Source: Labilithrix sp. (GTDB taxonomy: Bacteria; Myxococcota; Polyangia; Polyangiales; Polyangiaceae). From it: a stretch of DNA of 64,000 bases. The translations under genes and the position numbers were made by a program. A model generated the notes under the pieces. The model had not been told where the DNA came from and did not search any database. It saw only the letters and a program-made list of their open reading frames with translations. Shown here piece by piece: positions 8,692 to 16,324 of the stretch; position 1 is the stretch's first letter; each line of letters starts with the position of its first letter. Location: positions 7,891 through 71,890 of the forward strand of contig JAQBQL010000264.1 of assembly GCA_028287035.1 (NCBI GenBank), given 5' to 3'.

Positions 8692-9924
8692 TCAGGGCGC
8701 GGGCGCGCAGTCGTCGCCGAGGGGGACCGAGCCGTCCTGCTGGCAGCGCGTGGGCGTCACCGCAGGCCGCGGCAGGAACGCACCCGCGGCGTCGAGCGCG
8801 TAGGAGTCGAAGCGGATCCCGGTGGAGATCGCGTCACACGAGAGGCCGCGATTATCCTCCACGCTCGCGCTGCGGAGATCGCGGCCCTTGCACCCCTCGG
8901 TCTTCACCAGGTTGTAGATGGCGGTCGGGCTGCCGGGGTCGCAGAGGTCGACGTTGCGGAGGCCGAGGGTGTCCGCGATGTGGATCTCGCGCACCTGTCC
9001 GAGCAGATCGGCGGTCGACCACCGCCCGGCGAGGACGCCGTCGGCGAGGCGCCAGCCGCTGCCATCCTTCGTCAACGTGCCGAGCACGAAGCCCTCGCGG
9101 ATGATGATGTCGAGCGCCTTCGGGTCGTCGGGGACGCTGATGGGCACCGTCACGCGATCGAACGCGGCGACCAGCCGGCCGCGGGTGACGTACCCGCTCG
9201 TCGAGCGGAGGAGCGAGGCGTCGACGCCCGGCGCCTTGCGGAAGCGGTCGTCGCGGAGCCACCGGTCGCTGCTGAGAAAGGCCGGCGTGCCGCCGGGGGC
9301 CGGCTTCGGGGCGCTCGGGTCGGCAACGACGCCGACCGTCGGAAAGACCTCGAGCGACACGTCGTCGTCGTCGGGCTGGCCGTTCCAGTCGAGCACGCGG
9401 AAGACGAAGCCGAAGCTGCCCTGGCCGAGCCGCTCGTTGACCTTGTCGGGACGGAACGCCTCGCCGAGGTAAGCGAGGTAGCGGAGGAGGCCGTAGCTCG
9501 CGTTGTCGAGTCCCTTGTCGTCGAGGTCGCGCGCGTACGACGCGAACGCCGCCTCGGTCGCGGCGGTCTTGCACGAGGACGTCGCGACGGTCGCCGAGCA
9601 CGTGCGATCGAGGTTGAGGCCGCTCGCGCCCGTGTTGATGCCGAAGTCGAACAGCTTCAGCGCGAGATGGATCGGCTCGCCCGCGTCGGCCGTTGCGCCG
9701 CCGTCGAGGACCGGATGCGGCGGGAGCCCCAGCTCGTGGCACGGGTCGGCGGGGACTGCGCCGTCGGGCAGCGACGCCTCGGCGCCGGACTCGACCGGCA
9801 CGGCGGCGGCGTCCGCGTCGTCCACCGAGAGCCGCTCGAAGCCGAACACCGCCGCGCACGCTCCGGTGCTGCCGGCGCACGCCAGCGCGAAGGCGAGGCG
9901 CGCGAGCGGACGGGTCCGGCTCAC
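8692..9924 (-). CDS. Lipoprotein of unknown function, last gene of the kinase operon
   Basis: The predicted product has 410 residues and starts at GTG. That codon overlaps the TGA of the upstream gene (GTGA at 9921-9924), which decides the start and implies coupled translation. A neighbouring GTG one codon earlier is also possible. The signal peptide ends in a weak lipobox (TGAC) followed by AVFGFERL, a pattern common in Polyangia lipoproteins. The mature part has a Cys-containing Asp-rich linker, then a globular region rich in Gly, Asp and hydrophobic strands, with six or more cysteines spread through it. No catalytic motif is recognised. Its position downstream of a Ser/Thr kinase and a TPR/PEGA-type protein suggests a shared envelope function. 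Confidence 0.75.
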   Translation of the reverse strand: MSRTRPLARLAFALACAGSTGACAAVFGFERLSVDDADAAAVPVESGAEASLPDGAVPADPCHELGLPPHPVLDGGATADAGEPIHLALKLFDFGINTGASGLNLDRTCSATVATSSCKTAATEAAFASYARDLDDKGLDNASYGLLRYLAYLGEAFRPDKVNERLGQGSFGFVFRVLDWNGQPDDDDVSLEVFPTVGVVADPSAPKPAPGGTPAFLSSDRWLRDDRFRKAPGVDASLLRSTSGYVTRGRLVAAFDRVTVPISVPDDPKALDIIIREGFVLGTLTKDGSGWRLADGVLAGRWSTADLLGQVREIHIADTLGLRNVDLCDPGSPTAIYNLVKTEGCKGRDLRSASVEDNRGLSCDAISTGIRFDSYALDAAGAFLPRPAVTPTRCQQDGSVPLGDDCAPAP

Positions 9925-10952
9925 CACGTTCCCACCACGCCCAGCGAGCCGGGTCCGAGTCGCACCGAGGCAGTCACGGCGGCGTTCTCGCGCGGCGGCG
10001 GCGCGAGGACGAGGACGGCCACGCCGCCCGCCGCCGCGACGGCGCCGATGACGAACACCGCGGTCGCGCCCGCAGCGAGGCCGTACGCCGAGTCCGAGTC
10101 GGCGAGGGCGCCGCGCGGACAGCCCGCCGTTCCGCCGGAGCACTGCGCCTTCGCGTCGTCGTACTCGCTCTTGGCGACGAGGCCGAGCACGGCACCCGTG
10201 ACGAGGCCCGCGGCGCCGACCCCCGCGCTGATCGCGCCGGCGGTGCGGAGCGGCGTCCACCATGAAGATGGCGGCGGCGATGCGGGCGGCGCGACCACGG
10301 CCGACGCGGCCGGAGAGGATGCGACGGGCGCGACGTCCAGCGCAGGGACGGTGAGCGACTGGCTGTCGGCGAGGCGCGCGCGCTGCTCCCAGGGAAGTCG
10401 TCCCGGGGCGCTCGCGGCGATGACGTGCTCGCCGGGATCGACGGGGATCGCGACGCCCCATTCGCCGGGCGTCAGCCGCGCGCCGTCACGCGTGACCGCG
10501 AGGCCCGGGACGCGGCTCGGCTCGGGCACCTGCACGGTCAGCCGCACGAGCTTCGGCTCCAGGGCCTCGGCTCGCGTCCGCGCCGCCTGCTCCCAGTCGG
10601 CGCGACCGGCCTTGCGCGCGAGCCCCTCCGCTTCGCGGAACGCACCCCAGGCGCTCGCGGTCTGGCCGTTCTTGTCGTAGCAGCTGGCGAGGTTGAGGAG
10701 CGTGCTCGGCTTCGGATCCGCGTCCTGGCTGGCCTGGAACTTGGGGCACGCAGCGGCGAAGTCACCCGCCTCCGCATCGGCGAGCGCGCTGTCGAAGAGC
10801 TGCTGCGCGCGCGCCCGGTTGTCGGTGCGCGGGGCTTGCGTCCCCGGCGTCTCGTCGGCCGAGGCGCGTGTCGGTGCGAGCGACGTCGCGACGGTCACCG
10901 CGGCAGCGAGCACGGCGCCGGCCGGAGAGCGCCAGCGGGATCGATGCATCAT
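9921..10952 (-). CDS. Exported TPR/PEGA-like protein with C-terminal membrane segments
   Basis: The protein has 343 residues. A signal peptide runs to about residue 33 (ending TRASA). Residues 45-125 hold a tetratricopeptide-like pair containing LNLASCYDKNG. Next comes a beta-rich PEGA-like domain (about 130-210: VTRDGARLTPGEW, then DPGEHVIAASAPG), a Pro/Ala linker, and two long hydrophobic segments near residues 237-260 and 293-320. This architecture is frequent in Sorangium-like genomes beside Ser/Thr kinases. Its ATG overlaps the stop of the kinase gene (ATGA, 10949-10952) and its stop overlaps the start of the next lipoprotein gene. The three genes therefore form a tightly coupled operon. 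The function is unknown. A role in binding a cell-wall ligand is only a guess from the PEGA-like part. Confidence 0.8.
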   Translation of the reverse strand: MMHRSRWRSPAGAVLAAAVTVATSLAPTRASADETPGTQAPRTDNRARAQQLFDSALADAEAGDFAAACPKFQASQDADPKPSTLLNLASCYDKNGQTASAWGAFREAEGLARKAGRADWEQAARTRAEALEPKLVRLTVQVPEPSRVPGLAVTRDGARLTPGEWGVAIPVDPGEHVIAASAPGRLPWEQRARLADSQSLTVPALDVAPVASSPAASAVVAPPASPPPSSWWTPLRTAGAISAGVGAAGLVTGAVLGLVAKSEYDDAKAQCSGGTAGCPRGALADSDSAYGLAAGATAVFVIGAVAAAGGVAVLVLAPPPRENAAVTASVRLGPGSLGVVGTW

Positions 10953-12520
10953 TCACGTACCTTGATGAACCCGCCCGGATCGGCCGGCGGGGCGGCAGAG
11001 GGCGCGGGCTTGACGGTCCGCGCCGACGGGGCGCTGGCCGCTGCGGGGGGCGCGCCCGCCCTCGTCGCAGCAGCGGGCCGGGCCTGACCGTTCGCGGGCG
11101 CGACGCTCATGACGGGCGCGACGCTCGTGACCGGCGCGACGCTCGCGACGGGAACGCTGGTGGTCACCGGCGCGGTCGCCGATGGCGATGCCACGTTGAC
11201 GACGGCGGAGGGAACGGAGGGCTCGACCGCCGCGGCGACGACGAGACCGCTGCCCGCGGCCGCCGGCTGAGGCCCCGCCGAATGGCGGGTCACCGCGAGC
11301 GCCACCACTCCCGCCAGCACGAGCCCGCCGACCGCCGCCGCGACGAGCCCCTTCCGCGAGCGCGGACCCGGTTGCGACTGCGTCGTTCCCCAGGCCTGGG
11401 GCGCCGGGTCCCGCGTGGGCGTGGGCTCGGCGACCGTCGCCGCGCTCGCGGGCTCCTCGGCGGCGAGCCTGGCCGCCGAGAGCGGCGCGACCGTCGGCGG
11501 CGGCGTCTTCGGCAGCGCGTACCGCTCGAGATCGGGCGCCGACGGCAGCGACGTGCGCGGCGTCCGCTTGCCCGTTCCGAGCACGTCGCGCGCACGCTCG
11601 GCGGTCCCGCGGTCGCGGGCGAGGCCGAACGGCTCGAGCGCGGCAGCGAGCTCGGCAACGTTGCCGAACCGGTCCTCCGGTAGCTTCTCGAGGCAACGAA
11701 GGATCGCCGCACAGAGGTCGGCGGGCAGCTCGGGCCGCAGGGCCTGCGGGTGGGGCGGAGCCTCCTGCGCCACCTTGAAGCAGAGCTCCAGGATCGTGTC
11801 CGCCTCGAAGGGCACCCGGCCGGTCAGAAGCTCGTAGGCGATCGCGCCGAGCGCCCAGAGGTCGGAGCGCTCGTCGACGTGCTTCGACGACCGCATCTGC
11901 TCGGGCGCCATGTAGAGCGGCGAGCCGAGGAGCATCTCGGTGCGCGTGAGCGAGAGGCCCTCGGCGCCCGCGCCGGTGTCGAGCGTCTTCGAGATCCCGA
12001 AGTCGAGCACCTTCACGAGCGGGTGCCCGTCGACCCCGCGCGTGAGGAACAGGTTCCCGGGCTTCAGGTCCCTATGGATGATGCCGCGCGAGTGCGCCTC
12101 GGCGAGCCCCTCGGCGGCCTGGAGCACGTAGCTGATCGCGTTCTCGACCGGGATGGGCCCCGACGCCGCCGCCGCGCGGATCTCCGCATGGAGATCGTGG
12201 CCGTCGAGGAACTCCATGACGATGTACGGGCAGTTGTCGGCGAGCCGCCCGACGTCGAGGGTCTTGGCGACATGCTTGCCCTTGAGACGGACCGACGCGC
12301 GCGCCTCGCGGAGGAACCGCTCGACCAGGTCCTCGCTGCTCGCCGCCTGCGGCAGGAGGAACTTCAGCGCGACGCGCTCGTCGAGCTCGATGTGCGTCGC
12401 GGCGACGACCACGCCCATCCCGCCGGCGCCGAGCACCTTCTCGACCCGGTATTTCGAGGCGAGGACGTCCCCTTCGCGCACCGGCGACTCGGGTACGGCG
12501 GGCGCGGCTAGTGAGGACAT
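10949..12520 (-). CDS. Eukaryote-like serine/threonine protein kinase with C-terminal transmembrane anchor
   Basis: The product has 523 residues from the ATG at 12520. An in-frame ATG at 12532 is equally possible. Residues 24-290 form a complete Hanks kinase domain: glycine loop GAGGMG (31-36), ATP-binding Lys53, HRDLKPGN with catalytic Asp151, DFG at 173-175, APE in MAPEQM, and a DLWALG segment. All catalytic residues are present, so it should be active. A disordered Pro/Thr/Ser/Ala linker follows, then a single transmembrane helix near residues 383-402 preceded by Arg/Lys. About 120 exported Ala/Val/Pro-rich residues complete the protein, with an 18-base tandem repeat in the DNA. It heads an operon of three overlapping genes. 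Confidence 0.92.
   Translation of the reverse strand: MSSLAAPAVPESPVREGDVLASKYRVEKVLGAGGMGVVVAATHIELDERVALKFLLPQAASSEDLVERFLREARASVRLKGKHVAKTLDVGRLADNCPYIVMEFLDGHDLHAEIRAAAASGPIPVENAISYVLQAAEGLAEAHSRGIIHRDLKPGNLFLTRGVDGHPLVKVLDFGISKTLDTGAGAEGLSLTRTEMLLGSPLYMAPEQMRSSKHVDERSDLWALGAIAYELLTGRVPFEADTILELCFKVAQEAPPHPQALRPELPADLCAAILRCLEKLPEDRFGNVAELAAALEPFGLARDRGTAERARDVLGTGKRTPRTSLPSAPDLERYALPKTPPPTVAPLSAARLAAEEPASAATVAEPTPTRDPAPQAWGTTQSQPGPRSRKGLVAAAVGGLVLAGVVALAVTRHSAGPQPAAAGSGLVVAAAVEPSVPSAVVNVASPSATAPVTTSVPVASVAPVTSVAPVMSVAPANGQARPAAATRAGAPPAAASAPSARTVKPAPSAAPPADPGGFIKVRE
11101..11154. repeat. Three 18-bp tandem repeat units inside the kinase gene
   Basis: Three consecutive 18-base units begin with CGACGCTC (11101-11118, 11119-11136, 11137-11154), with a few substitutions between copies. 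On the coding (minus) strand they encode a six-residue S/A-V-A-P-V-x repeat in the extracytoplasmic tail of the kinase. Copy-number change would alter the tail length without breaking the frame. Confidence 0.75.
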
Positions 12521-12590
12521 GAAGCGGGCCATTTTCGCAGGTTTCAGGGCCGCTCGGCAACCCATCGTTGTCACCCGAACGAGAGCGGGG

Positions 12591-14666
12591 TCAGCGCGGG
12601 AAGGCCGCGGCGTTGCCGCCGTCCACCGTCACGACGCAGCCGGTCGTCGCGCGAGCGCGCGCCAGGTACGCGAACGACTCCGCGACGTCCTCGGCGGTCA
12701 CCTCGCGCGAGAGCAGGTTTGCCCTGAAGTAGTCGTCGACCGACAGCCCCCGGGCGGCGGCGCGTGACTCGACCACGCCCCCCTCGAAGATCCCCGTGCG
12801 GATCCGGTCGGCGTTCACGGCATTGCTGCGGATCCCGGCGCTGCCGAGGTCGACCGCGTGCTGCCTCATCAGCGCCACGAGGGCAGTCTTTGCGACGGCG
12901 TACGGCCCGAATCCCGGGCCCGGGTTGAAGGCGCTCTTCGACGCGTTGAAGAGGAGGCACCCGCCGCGCCGCTGGAGGCGCATGGTGGCGACCGCCGCCG
13001 AGGCGACGACGACGTGCGCGAAGAAGTTCGTCTCGAGCGAGCGATGGAGCGCCGCCTCCCCCTCCGGCGTCTCGAGGCGCCCCTCCGACGCGCCGCCCGC
13101 GTTGCTGACCACGATGTCGACCCCGCCGAAGGTTCGCGCGGCGAGGGTGAAGAGCGCTTCCACCTGCGCGCGGTCGGTGACGTCGCACGTCGCGGTGACG
13201 AGCTGCGAGCTCCGCTTGCCGGCGATCTCGCGCGCCGCGGCGGCGAGCTTCGCGGCGTCCCGGTCCGAGGCGACGACGTGCGCGCCGAGCTCCACGAAGA
13301 GCCGCGCCGTCGCCTTGCCGATGCCGGAGGCGGCGCCCGTGACCACCGCGATCTGGCGCGCGAGGGGCAGCTCGGCCTCCTTCTTGATCTTCGCCTGCTC
13401 GAGGCTCCAGTACTCGACGTCGAAGAGGTCGGACATGCTCACCGGCGAGTAGGACCCGACGTCCTCCGCGTCGGTGATGACCTGGATCGTGTGCTCGTAG
13501 ATGTCGGCGGCGATCTCCGCCTCCTTCTTCGTCTTGCCGACCGACAGGATGCCCACGCGGGGGACGAGGACGATGCGCGGCCACGGATCGAGCCTCGTGC
13601 GCGTGACGTTCTTCTGCGCGCAGCTCTCCTCGAAGTACCGGTCGTAGCGCCGCGCGTAGTCGGCGAGCTCGGTGCCGAACCGCGCCCCGAGAGCGGCCGG
13701 ATCGCGCGCTTCACCGAGCGGCACGAAGAGGGGAACGGGCTTCGTGCGGATCACGTGGTCGGGCGTCGCGCAGCCGCGGGACACGAGCTCGTAGGCATCG
13801 ACCCGCTCGAGAAAAGCCAGGATCCACTCGTTCGTGCGGAGGCTGACGATGGGGCCATGCTCCGGTGCCTGGCCGGTGGCGCTCGCGATGGCGCCGCGCA
13901 GCACCGAGGCGACCATCGCCTCGAGCGCGGGGTCGAGGTGGACGCCCGGCACGTTGGCGGTCCGCATGCGGTCGGCGGCGAAGCGCTCGGCGCGCGTCAC
14001 CACCTCGATCATGCGCTCGTAGCTCTCCTTCGCGGTCGACCCGAACGTGAAGACGCCGTGCCGCTCGAGCACCATCACGGTGGGCGTGCGGCCCTCGCGC
14101 GTCGCCGCGTTCCATGCCTCGTAGCAGGCCTTCGCGAGGCCGAAGCCGGGCATCACGTACGGGATCCAGAGAAGGCCGTCGCCCAGCACCTCGCGGCAGA
14201 GCGCGTGACCGTTCTCCTGATCGGCCAGCGCGAGCACCGCGTCGGCGTGGGTGTGATCGATGAACCGGGCCGGGAGCGCGGCGTGGAGGAGCGTCTCGAC
14301 GCTCGGGGTGGGCGCGGCCGCATCGAGCAGCGCGAGACGCAGCTCGTTCACCATCTGCTCGTCGGTCATCGCGGGCAGCGCGAGCAGACGCAGCAGCGCC
14401 TCCATGCGGACCGCCGGGTGCCCGGGCGGCTCGATGGTCGCGAGGTCCCAGCCCGACCCCTTCACGTACAGCACGTCGACGGTCTCGCCGAACACGGTGG
14501 TCGCCGTGCCCTTGACGCTCGTGTTGCCGCCGCCGTGCAGGACGAGCGACGGCTCGGCCCCGAGCAGCCGCGCCGAGTAGGTTCGGAGCGCCAGGAGCTC
14601 GGGGACGTTCGGGGCGCGCGCGCGGATCGCCGCGGCGGCGTCGGCTTCGACATAACGGCTCTGCAT
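12591..14666 (-). CDS. Bifunctional class II aldolase / short-chain dehydrogenase
   Basis: The protein has 691 residues, the usual length of this fusion family. Residues about 20-400 form a class II (zinc) aldolase domain with HGGGNTS (phosphate site), the zinc motif HTHAD and the later ERHGVFTFG segment. Residues about 425-690 form an SDR domain with the NAD(P) loop TGAASGIG, NNAG-like SNAGG, and the catalytic pair in YAVAK. Related proteins of the RhaD/YuxG type cleave rhamnulose 1-phosphate-like sugar phosphates and oxidise the released lactaldehyde. No rhamnose or fucose genes are adjacent here, so the exact sugar is open. The ATG at 14666 is the natural start, since MQSRYV precedes the conserved fold. 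Confidence 0.9.
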   Translation of the reverse strand: MQSRYVEADAAAAIRARAPNVPELLALRTYSARLLGAEPSLVLHGGGNTSVKGTATTVFGETVDVLYVKGSGWDLATIEPPGHPAVRMEALLRLLALPAMTDEQMVNELRLALLDAAAPTPSVETLLHAALPARFIDHTHADAVLALADQENGHALCREVLGDGLLWIPYVMPGFGLAKACYEAWNAATREGRTPTVMVLERHGVFTFGSTAKESYERMIEVVTRAERFAADRMRTANVPGVHLDPALEAMVASVLRGAIASATGQAPEHGPIVSLRTNEWILAFLERVDAYELVSRGCATPDHVIRTKPVPLFVPLGEARDPAALGARFGTELADYARRYDRYFEESCAQKNVTRTRLDPWPRIVLVPRVGILSVGKTKKEAEIAADIYEHTIQVITDAEDVGSYSPVSMSDLFDVEYWSLEQAKIKKEAELPLARQIAVVTGAASGIGKATARLFVELGAHVVASDRDAAKLAAAAREIAGKRSSQLVTATCDVTDRAQVEALFTLAARTFGGVDIVVSNAGGASEGRLETPEGEAALHRSLETNFFAHVVVASAAVATMRLQRRGGCLLFNASKSAFNPGPGFGPYAVAKTALVALMRQHAVDLGSAGIRSNAVNADRIRTGIFEGGVVESRAAARGLSVDDYFRANLLSREVTAEDVAESFAYLARARATTGCVVTVDGGNAAAFPR

Positions 14667-14717
14667 CGGGGCGGCTCATACCAAAGCCGCGCGCCGGTGC
14701 CGAGGGTCAGCCGAGGA

Positions 14718-15098
14718 TCACCGGGCGGGCTGGGCCGTGACCCGGGCGCGGATGGTGAGCACGACGCGATCGTCGGCGAGGATCTGCACGTCGGTGACGC
14801 CGACCCGGTTGCCCACGAAGGCCCAGTCGTTGTTGCGGATCACGGGCGCGGCTTCCACGATCGCCGCGTCGAGGGAACGGACGGTGAGCGCCATCGCCTT
14901 CTTCTCGTCGTCGAGCGGCACGATGTGGGCGGTCACGATCATCCCCTCGGGAACGGTGATCTGCGTCCGGTCGACGCTGCCCCCGAGGACGCTGGCGCGG
15001 GATCCCGTGATCTCGGTGTGGTCGTAGTCGGGCCCGCACGCCGCGAGCAGCAGCGCGCACACCGGAGCGGCGGCAAGGCGCAGGACGCGCGCGATCAT
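14718..15098 (-). CDS. Small lipoprotein of unknown function
   Basis: The product has 126 residues. It was assigned from the ATG at 15098, which overlaps the TGA of the upstream lipoprotein gene (ATGA, 15095-15098). The signal peptide ends in LLAAC with the lipidated Cys followed by GPDYD. The remaining 100 residues are beta-strand-rich, with alternating Val/Thr/Ile and Asp/Asn, and probably form a single Ig-like or barrel-like domain. No cysteine other than the lipid one lies in the mature part. Coupling to the upstream BIG2-like lipoprotein suggests the two act together at a membrane surface. Confidence 0.8.
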   Translation of the reverse strand: MIARVLRLAAAPVCALLLAACGPDYDHTEITGSRASVLGGSVDRTQITVPEGMIVTAHIVPLDDEKKAMALTVRSLDAAIVEAAPVIRNNDWAFVGNRVGVTDVQILADDRVVLTIRARVTAQPAR

Positions 15099-15841
15099 CG
15101 CTGCACCTGCACGGTCAGGCGCTGCTCGAACGTGGCGGCGGTGACGACGAGGCTCGCTTGCCCGGCGGCGACGCCTTGCACCGTGACGGTGCCGTCGCTC
15201 GCCTGGTCCACCACGAGCACGGACTCGTCGGACGACGTCCACTGCGTGGCGAGCGACCCGGCGAGGGTCTGGCGGCTTCGCTGGGCGAGCGCGCGGTAGG
15301 TCTGGCGAGCGCCGCGCTGGATCTCGATGCCGGTCACGTCGGAGACGGCCAGGCCCGTCCCGAGGCCGTGGCCATCCTCGTCGGTGCGGTACACGACGAG
15401 CGAGTCGGGCTTCGCCACCTCGAGGTTCGTGAAGTCGATGACGTGTCCCGCCGCGTCGCGCGCGACGATCGTACCGAAGCCGAGCTTCTGGCCAGAGAGG
15501 CCCTTCGGTCCGCGGGTGAGGAACGGCGCGCCGCCCGCGCGCTCGCCGACCGTCTCGATGACGATGCCGCGGTCGGGCGCGGTGGTGAGCACCAGGTTCG
15601 TTCCCTGGAGCAGGGTCGCGGGCGGCTCGAAGCGGACCGTGAAGGTGGAGCCGACCGCGACCGCGTCGGGGAACTGGCGCGCGTCGTCGGAGAGCGGAGC
15701 GCAGGCCACCGCGTCGTCGCACGAGAGATAGAAGCCGCCGTTCCCGAGCTCGCCGGTCCTGGAGCCGGTCGTGTCGATCGCGCTGCAGCCGGCGAGCGCG
15801 GGGAGAAGAGGAACGAGCAAGAAGAGGAGTTTCGTTTCCAT
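15095..15841 (-). CDS. Lipoprotein with C-terminal bacterial Ig-like (BIG2-type) domain
   Basis: The product has 248 residues from the ATG at 15841. That start gives a clean signal peptide (METKLLFLL) ending in ALAGC. An ATG at 15874 would lengthen the N-terminus by 11 unlikely residues. Residues about 25-160 form a beta-rich domain with one cysteine pair (SCDDAVAC). Residues about 165-245 match the BIG2 fold signature: a QWTSSDESV strand, then GTVTVQGVAAGQASLVV. BIG2 domains are extracellular adhesion or spacing modules. The gene is coupled by a four-base overlap to the small lipoprotein downstream. Confidence 0.8.
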   Translation of the reverse strand: METKLLFLLVPLLPALAGCSAIDTTGSRTGELGNGGFYLSCDDAVACAPLSDDARQFPDAVAVGSTFTVRFEPPATLLQGTNLVLTTAPDRGIVIETVGERAGGAPFLTRGPKGLSGQKLGFGTIVARDAAGHVIDFTNLEVAKPDSLVVYRTDEDGHGLGTGLAVSDVTGIEIQRGARQTYRALAQRSRQTLAGSLATQWTSSDESVLVVDQASDGTVTVQGVAAGQASLVVTAATFEQRLTVQVQR

Positions 15842-16078
15842 GGGCACCACGAAAGAGAAGGAAGGAGAAGGCAAGGAAGCGAAAGGAATGTGCCCTCTTC
15901 CGCAACGGCCGTGCCGCGGGCCTTCCGCGCGCCCGGAGCCGCGGATCCGCCGGCAAAACCCGCGTCACGACGCGGGGTGTGGCTCCTGGCGCCGCCTTCG
16001 CCCCTGACATCCATGGCAGCACCGCGTGGCCCGCGGGTGACACTCCGGGTCAACTCACCGGGGCCTGCCGAACCAGCC

Positions 16079-16106
16079 TTGACATCGCGCGAGGAGTCGG
16101 GCTAAT
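16079..16106 (+). promoter_or_regulatory. Sigma70-like promoter of tRNA-Val
   Basis: A consensus TTGACA (16079-16084) is followed, after 16 bases, by GCTAAT (16101-16106). The tRNA begins 14 bases after the -10 element, a normal distance. The promoter stands out in a GC-rich background where consensus elements are rare. Confidence 0.7.
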
Positions 16107-16120
16107 TGTCGCCGCTCTTC

Positions 16121-16192
<72 letters not shown>

Positions 16193-16217
16193 CGAAACAG
16201 CAGTAATCCTGCATGAT

Positions 16218-16256
16218 GAACGGGACCGCGGTGACCACGCGGTCCCGTTCTTCTTT
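16218..16256 (+). terminator. Strong intrinsic terminator after tRNA-Val
   Basis: A perfect 13-base-pair stem (16218-16230 with 16238-16250) encloses a 7-base loop and is followed by TTCTTTT. It lies 25 bases downstream of the tRNA and separates it from the sensor kinase gene. Confidence 0.9.
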
Positions 16257-16324
16257 TGTGAGGCGCGGAATCTGCCGCGCGCCGCCGCATTCGTGCAAAG
16301 CGCGACACTGCTAGAGTCCGCCGC

